In this document: piece after piece, positions 62,151-64,000 of the stretch
Numbering within the stretch: the first letter of the stretch is position 1
How the letters are laid out: the number at the start of each line of letters is the position of its first letter
Source: Hafnia alvei
GTDB lineage: Bacteria; Pseudomonadota; Gammaproteobacteria; Enterobacterales; Enterobacteriaceae
Direction of reading: 5' to 3'
DNA: 64,000 bases
Assembly (NCBI RefSeq): GCF_964063325.1
Contig: NZ_OZ061315.1
Coordinates: forward strand, 2,046,001-2,110,000
The notes under the pieces: generated by a model
The model's database searches: none
What the model was told of the DNA's origin: nothing
The model's input: the letters and a program-made list of their open reading frames with translations, nothing else
Made by a program: the position numbers and the translations under genes

Positions 62151-62846
62151 ATGGCACAGTTTAAAGAATTTACGAGCGCACAGGCGCTTAACGAACAGTT
62201 TGCAGAGGAAATAGCCGCAGCTCTGAGCCACAGCATTAGCGCTCAGGGAGAAGCCAGTCTAGTCGTGTCGGGTGGTCGTACACCGCTAGGACTGTTCGAG
62301 GCGTTAACTCAGCAAGCCATTGAGTGGAGCAAGGTCACCATCACCTTAGCGGATGAGCGTTGGGTCGATGCAAATGATGATTCCAGTAACGAAAAGCTGG
62401 TACGAGAACATTTGCTGAAGGGCCACGCCTCAACCGCGAAGTTTGTTGGTTTGAAAAATAGTCATGCCACCCCGTTTGCCGGAGCCGCAGACACCGAACG
62501 TGCGTTGCAATCTATTGCTCGTCCGTTTGACGTTGTGATCCTCGGCATGGGTGATGATGGCCATACCGCTTCACTCTTCCCTGGGGCAGAGAATCTGTTC
62601 CCAGCTCTCGCGATGGATTCTGGCCGAGTCTGCATGGGGATGACCCCGCTGACCGCGCCACTCGATCGTATCACCCTAACACTTCCGGCTCTGCTCAATA
62701 GCCGCCATATCTACCTGCATGTGGTAGGTGGCAGCAAGCGTGATGTTTATCAGCGCGCAATTCAGGGCACGGATGTGAATGAGATGCCGATCCGCGCGGT
62801 GTTACACCAAACACAAACGCCGGTCGACATCTACTGGACGGCATGA
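62151..62846 (+). CDS. pgl: 6-phosphogluconolactonase (DevB type)
   Basis: Hydrolyses 6-phosphogluconolactone to 6-phosphogluconate, between the reactions of Zwf and Edd. The 231 residues belong to the SOL/DevB family: VSGGRTPLGLFEAL, LADERWV and GMGDDGHTASLFPG are diagnostic. E. coli uses an unrelated YbhE-type enzyme located elsewhere, so this gene differs both in type and position. The ATG at 62151 has AGGAG 8 bases upstream. It is 8 bases before edd. Confidence 0.95.
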   Translation: MAQFKEFTSAQALNEQFAEEIAAALSHSISAQGEASLVVSGGRTPLGLFEALTQQAIEWSKVTITLADERWVDANDDSSNEKLVREHLLKGHASTAKFVGLKNSHATPFAGAADTERALQSIARPFDVVILGMGDDGHTASLFPGAENLFPALAMDSGRVCMGMTPLTAPLDRITLTLPALLNSRHIYLHVVGGSKRDVYQRAIQGTDVNEMPIRAVLHQTQTPVDIYWTA

Positions 62847-62853
62847 GGCAGCA

Positions 62854-64000
62854 ATGAACCCAACAGTATCCCGAGTTACTCAACGCATTATTGAACGCTC
62901 CCGCGACAGCCGTGCGGCCTACTTGGCCAAAATCGAAAAAGCGCGCAGCAAGAAGGTACATCGTTCTCAGTTAGCCTGTGGCAACTTGGCGCACGGTTTC
63001 GCCGCTTGCGGTCAGGATGATAAAGCGTCTCTGACCAGCATGATCAAGAGCAATATCGGTATCGTAACCTCGTATAACGATATGCTCTCGGCGCATCAGC
63101 CCTATGAAACCTATCCAGAGCAGATCAAAGCCGCGCTGCATTCGGTTGGAGCGGTAGGGCAAGTGGCCGCTGGCGTACCTGCGATGTGCGATGGTGTAAC
63201 TCAGGGACAGGACGGCATGGAGCTCTCATTGATGAGCCGCGAAGTGATTGCCATGTCTGCCGCAGTGGGTCTTTCGCACAATATGTTTGACGGCGCGCTG
63301 TATCTTGGCGTGTGCGACAAAATTGTGCCGGGTCTGTTTATGGCCGCGATGTCTTTTGGCCATTTACCGACCCTGTTCGTTCCAGCCGGTCCAATGCCGA
63401 GCGGTTTGCCTAACAAAGAAAAAGTCCGTGTTCGCCAACTGTACGCGGAAGGCAAACTGGGTCGCGATGCGCTGCTTGAAGCTGAAGCAGCGTCTTACCA
63501 TGCGCCAGGCACCTGTACTTTCTACGGTACGGCGAACTCCAATCAGATGGTGATTGAAGTGATGGGCCTGCATTTACCGGGATCATCTTTCGTTCAGCCA
63601 GATATGCCATTACGCGCCGCATTAACCGATGCCGCGGCGCGTCAGGTAACTCGTATGACTGAGACGAGCGGCAATTACATGCCAGTGGGCCGCATGGTTG
63701 ACGAAAAAGTCATCGTGAACGGTATTATCGCTCTGCTAGCCACCGGTGGTTCTACCAACCACACCATGCATTTAGTGGCGATGGCGCGTGCCGCGGGCAT
63801 TCATATCAACTGGGATGATTTCTCTGACCTGTCTGACGTAGTGCCATTGATGTGCCGCATCTATCCAAACGGTCCCGCAGATATCAACCATTTCCAAGCA
63901 GCGGGCGGCGTGCCGGTGCTGGTAAAAGAGTTGTTGAAAGGCGGCTTGCTGCATGAAGATGTTGAAACCGTAGCTGGCCATGGTTTGAGCCGTTACACCC
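62854..64000 (+). CDS. edd: Phosphogluconate dehydratase, partial
   Basis: Iron-sulfur dehydratase that converts 6-phosphogluconate to KDPG, the Entner-Doudoroff key step. The first 382 residues are present and the rest lies beyond the window (E. coli Edd has 603). Family segments are VTSYNDMLSAHQPYE, GVPAMCDGVTQGQDGMELS, YGTANSNQMVIEVMGLHLPG and LLATGGSTNHTMHLVAMA. The start is 8 bases after pgl, so pgl and edd are in one operon. Eda is expected next. Confidence 0.97.
   Translation, partial: MNPTVSRVTQRIIERSRDSRAAYLAKIEKARSKKVHRSQLACGNLAHGFAACGQDDKASLTSMIKSNIGIVTSYNDMLSAHQPYETYPEQIKAALHSVGAVGQVAAGVPAMCDGVTQGQDGMELSLMSREVIAMSAAVGLSHNMFDGALYLGVCDKIVPGLFMAAMSFGHLPTLFVPAGPMPSGLPNKEKVRVRQLYAEGKLGRDALLEAEAASYHAPGTCTFYGTANSNQMVIEVMGLHLPGSSFVQPDMPLRAALTDAAARQVTRMTETSGNYMPVGRMVDEKVIVNGIIALLATGGSTNHTMHLVAMARAAGIHINWDDFSDLSDVVPLMCRIYPNGPADINHFQAAGGVPVLVKELLKGGLLHEDVETVAGHGLSRYT

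Overview
The window is chromosomal DNA from a gamma-proteobacterium of the order Enterobacterales. Most genes have close Escherichia coli counterparts, in blocks of conserved order: ychF-pth-ychH-prs, lolB-ispE / hemA-prfA-prmC-sirB2-sirB1-kdsA, ghrA-ycdX-ycdY, mdtH-rimJ-yceH-mviM-murJ, argS-yecM-cutC-cmoB-cmoA, aspS-nudB-yebC-ruvCAB, znuBC/znuA-mepM-lpxM-pykA-hexR-zwf. The blocks are joined differently than in E. coli: dauA lies beyond kdsA, yecD and grxB are missing from their usual places, and pgl sits between zwf and edd. The mix suggests Hafnia or a close relative (Hafniaceae). That is an inference from gene content, not a measured placement.

Layout. 1-760 holds the 5' part of an AT-rich unknown gene with a zincin-like HExxH motif. 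760-13755 is core: translation factors, PRPP, isoprenoid, outer-membrane lipoprotein, tetrapyrrole and KDO synthesis, and the DauA transporter. 13756-23900 is the accessory part: about 1.16 kb of mostly non-coding, possibly decayed DNA; a haem-degrading-family gene; a six-gene cluster of HMA-like proteins, Tyr/Pro-rich glycine-zipper membrane proteins and a non-classical P1B-ATPase that resembles ferrosome (fez) clusters; two identical tRNA-Ser(GGA) genes enclosing ohr and an HNH nuclease gene; and an orphan YnjB-type binding protein. 23900-42518 returns to core and transport genes. 42519-43095 holds a tisB/istR-type SOS-induced type I toxin-antitoxin locus too small for ordinary gene callers. 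43121-46543 has yecN, yecE, an AT-rich acyl-reductase-like gene and a long gap. 46544-64000 is core: aspS, ruvCAB, zinc uptake, lipid A acylation, pyruvate kinase and the HexR-controlled glucose 6-phosphate genes zwf-pgl-edd (edd runs off the end).

How the genes work together. Two SOS-controlled units are visible, ruvAB and tisB, each with a LexA box. ZnuABC is a complete zinc importer with a Zur-type palindrome in the znuC/znuA divergent region. HexR has a perfect-looking operator in front of zwf, and zwf, pgl and edd carry out the first three steps from glucose 6-phosphate into the Entner-Doudoroff route. CmoA and CmoB together make the cmo5U34 tRNA modification. The fez-like cluster, its Fur-like site and the adjacent haem-degrading-family gene suggest an iron-handling membrane compartment, which would need experimental proof.
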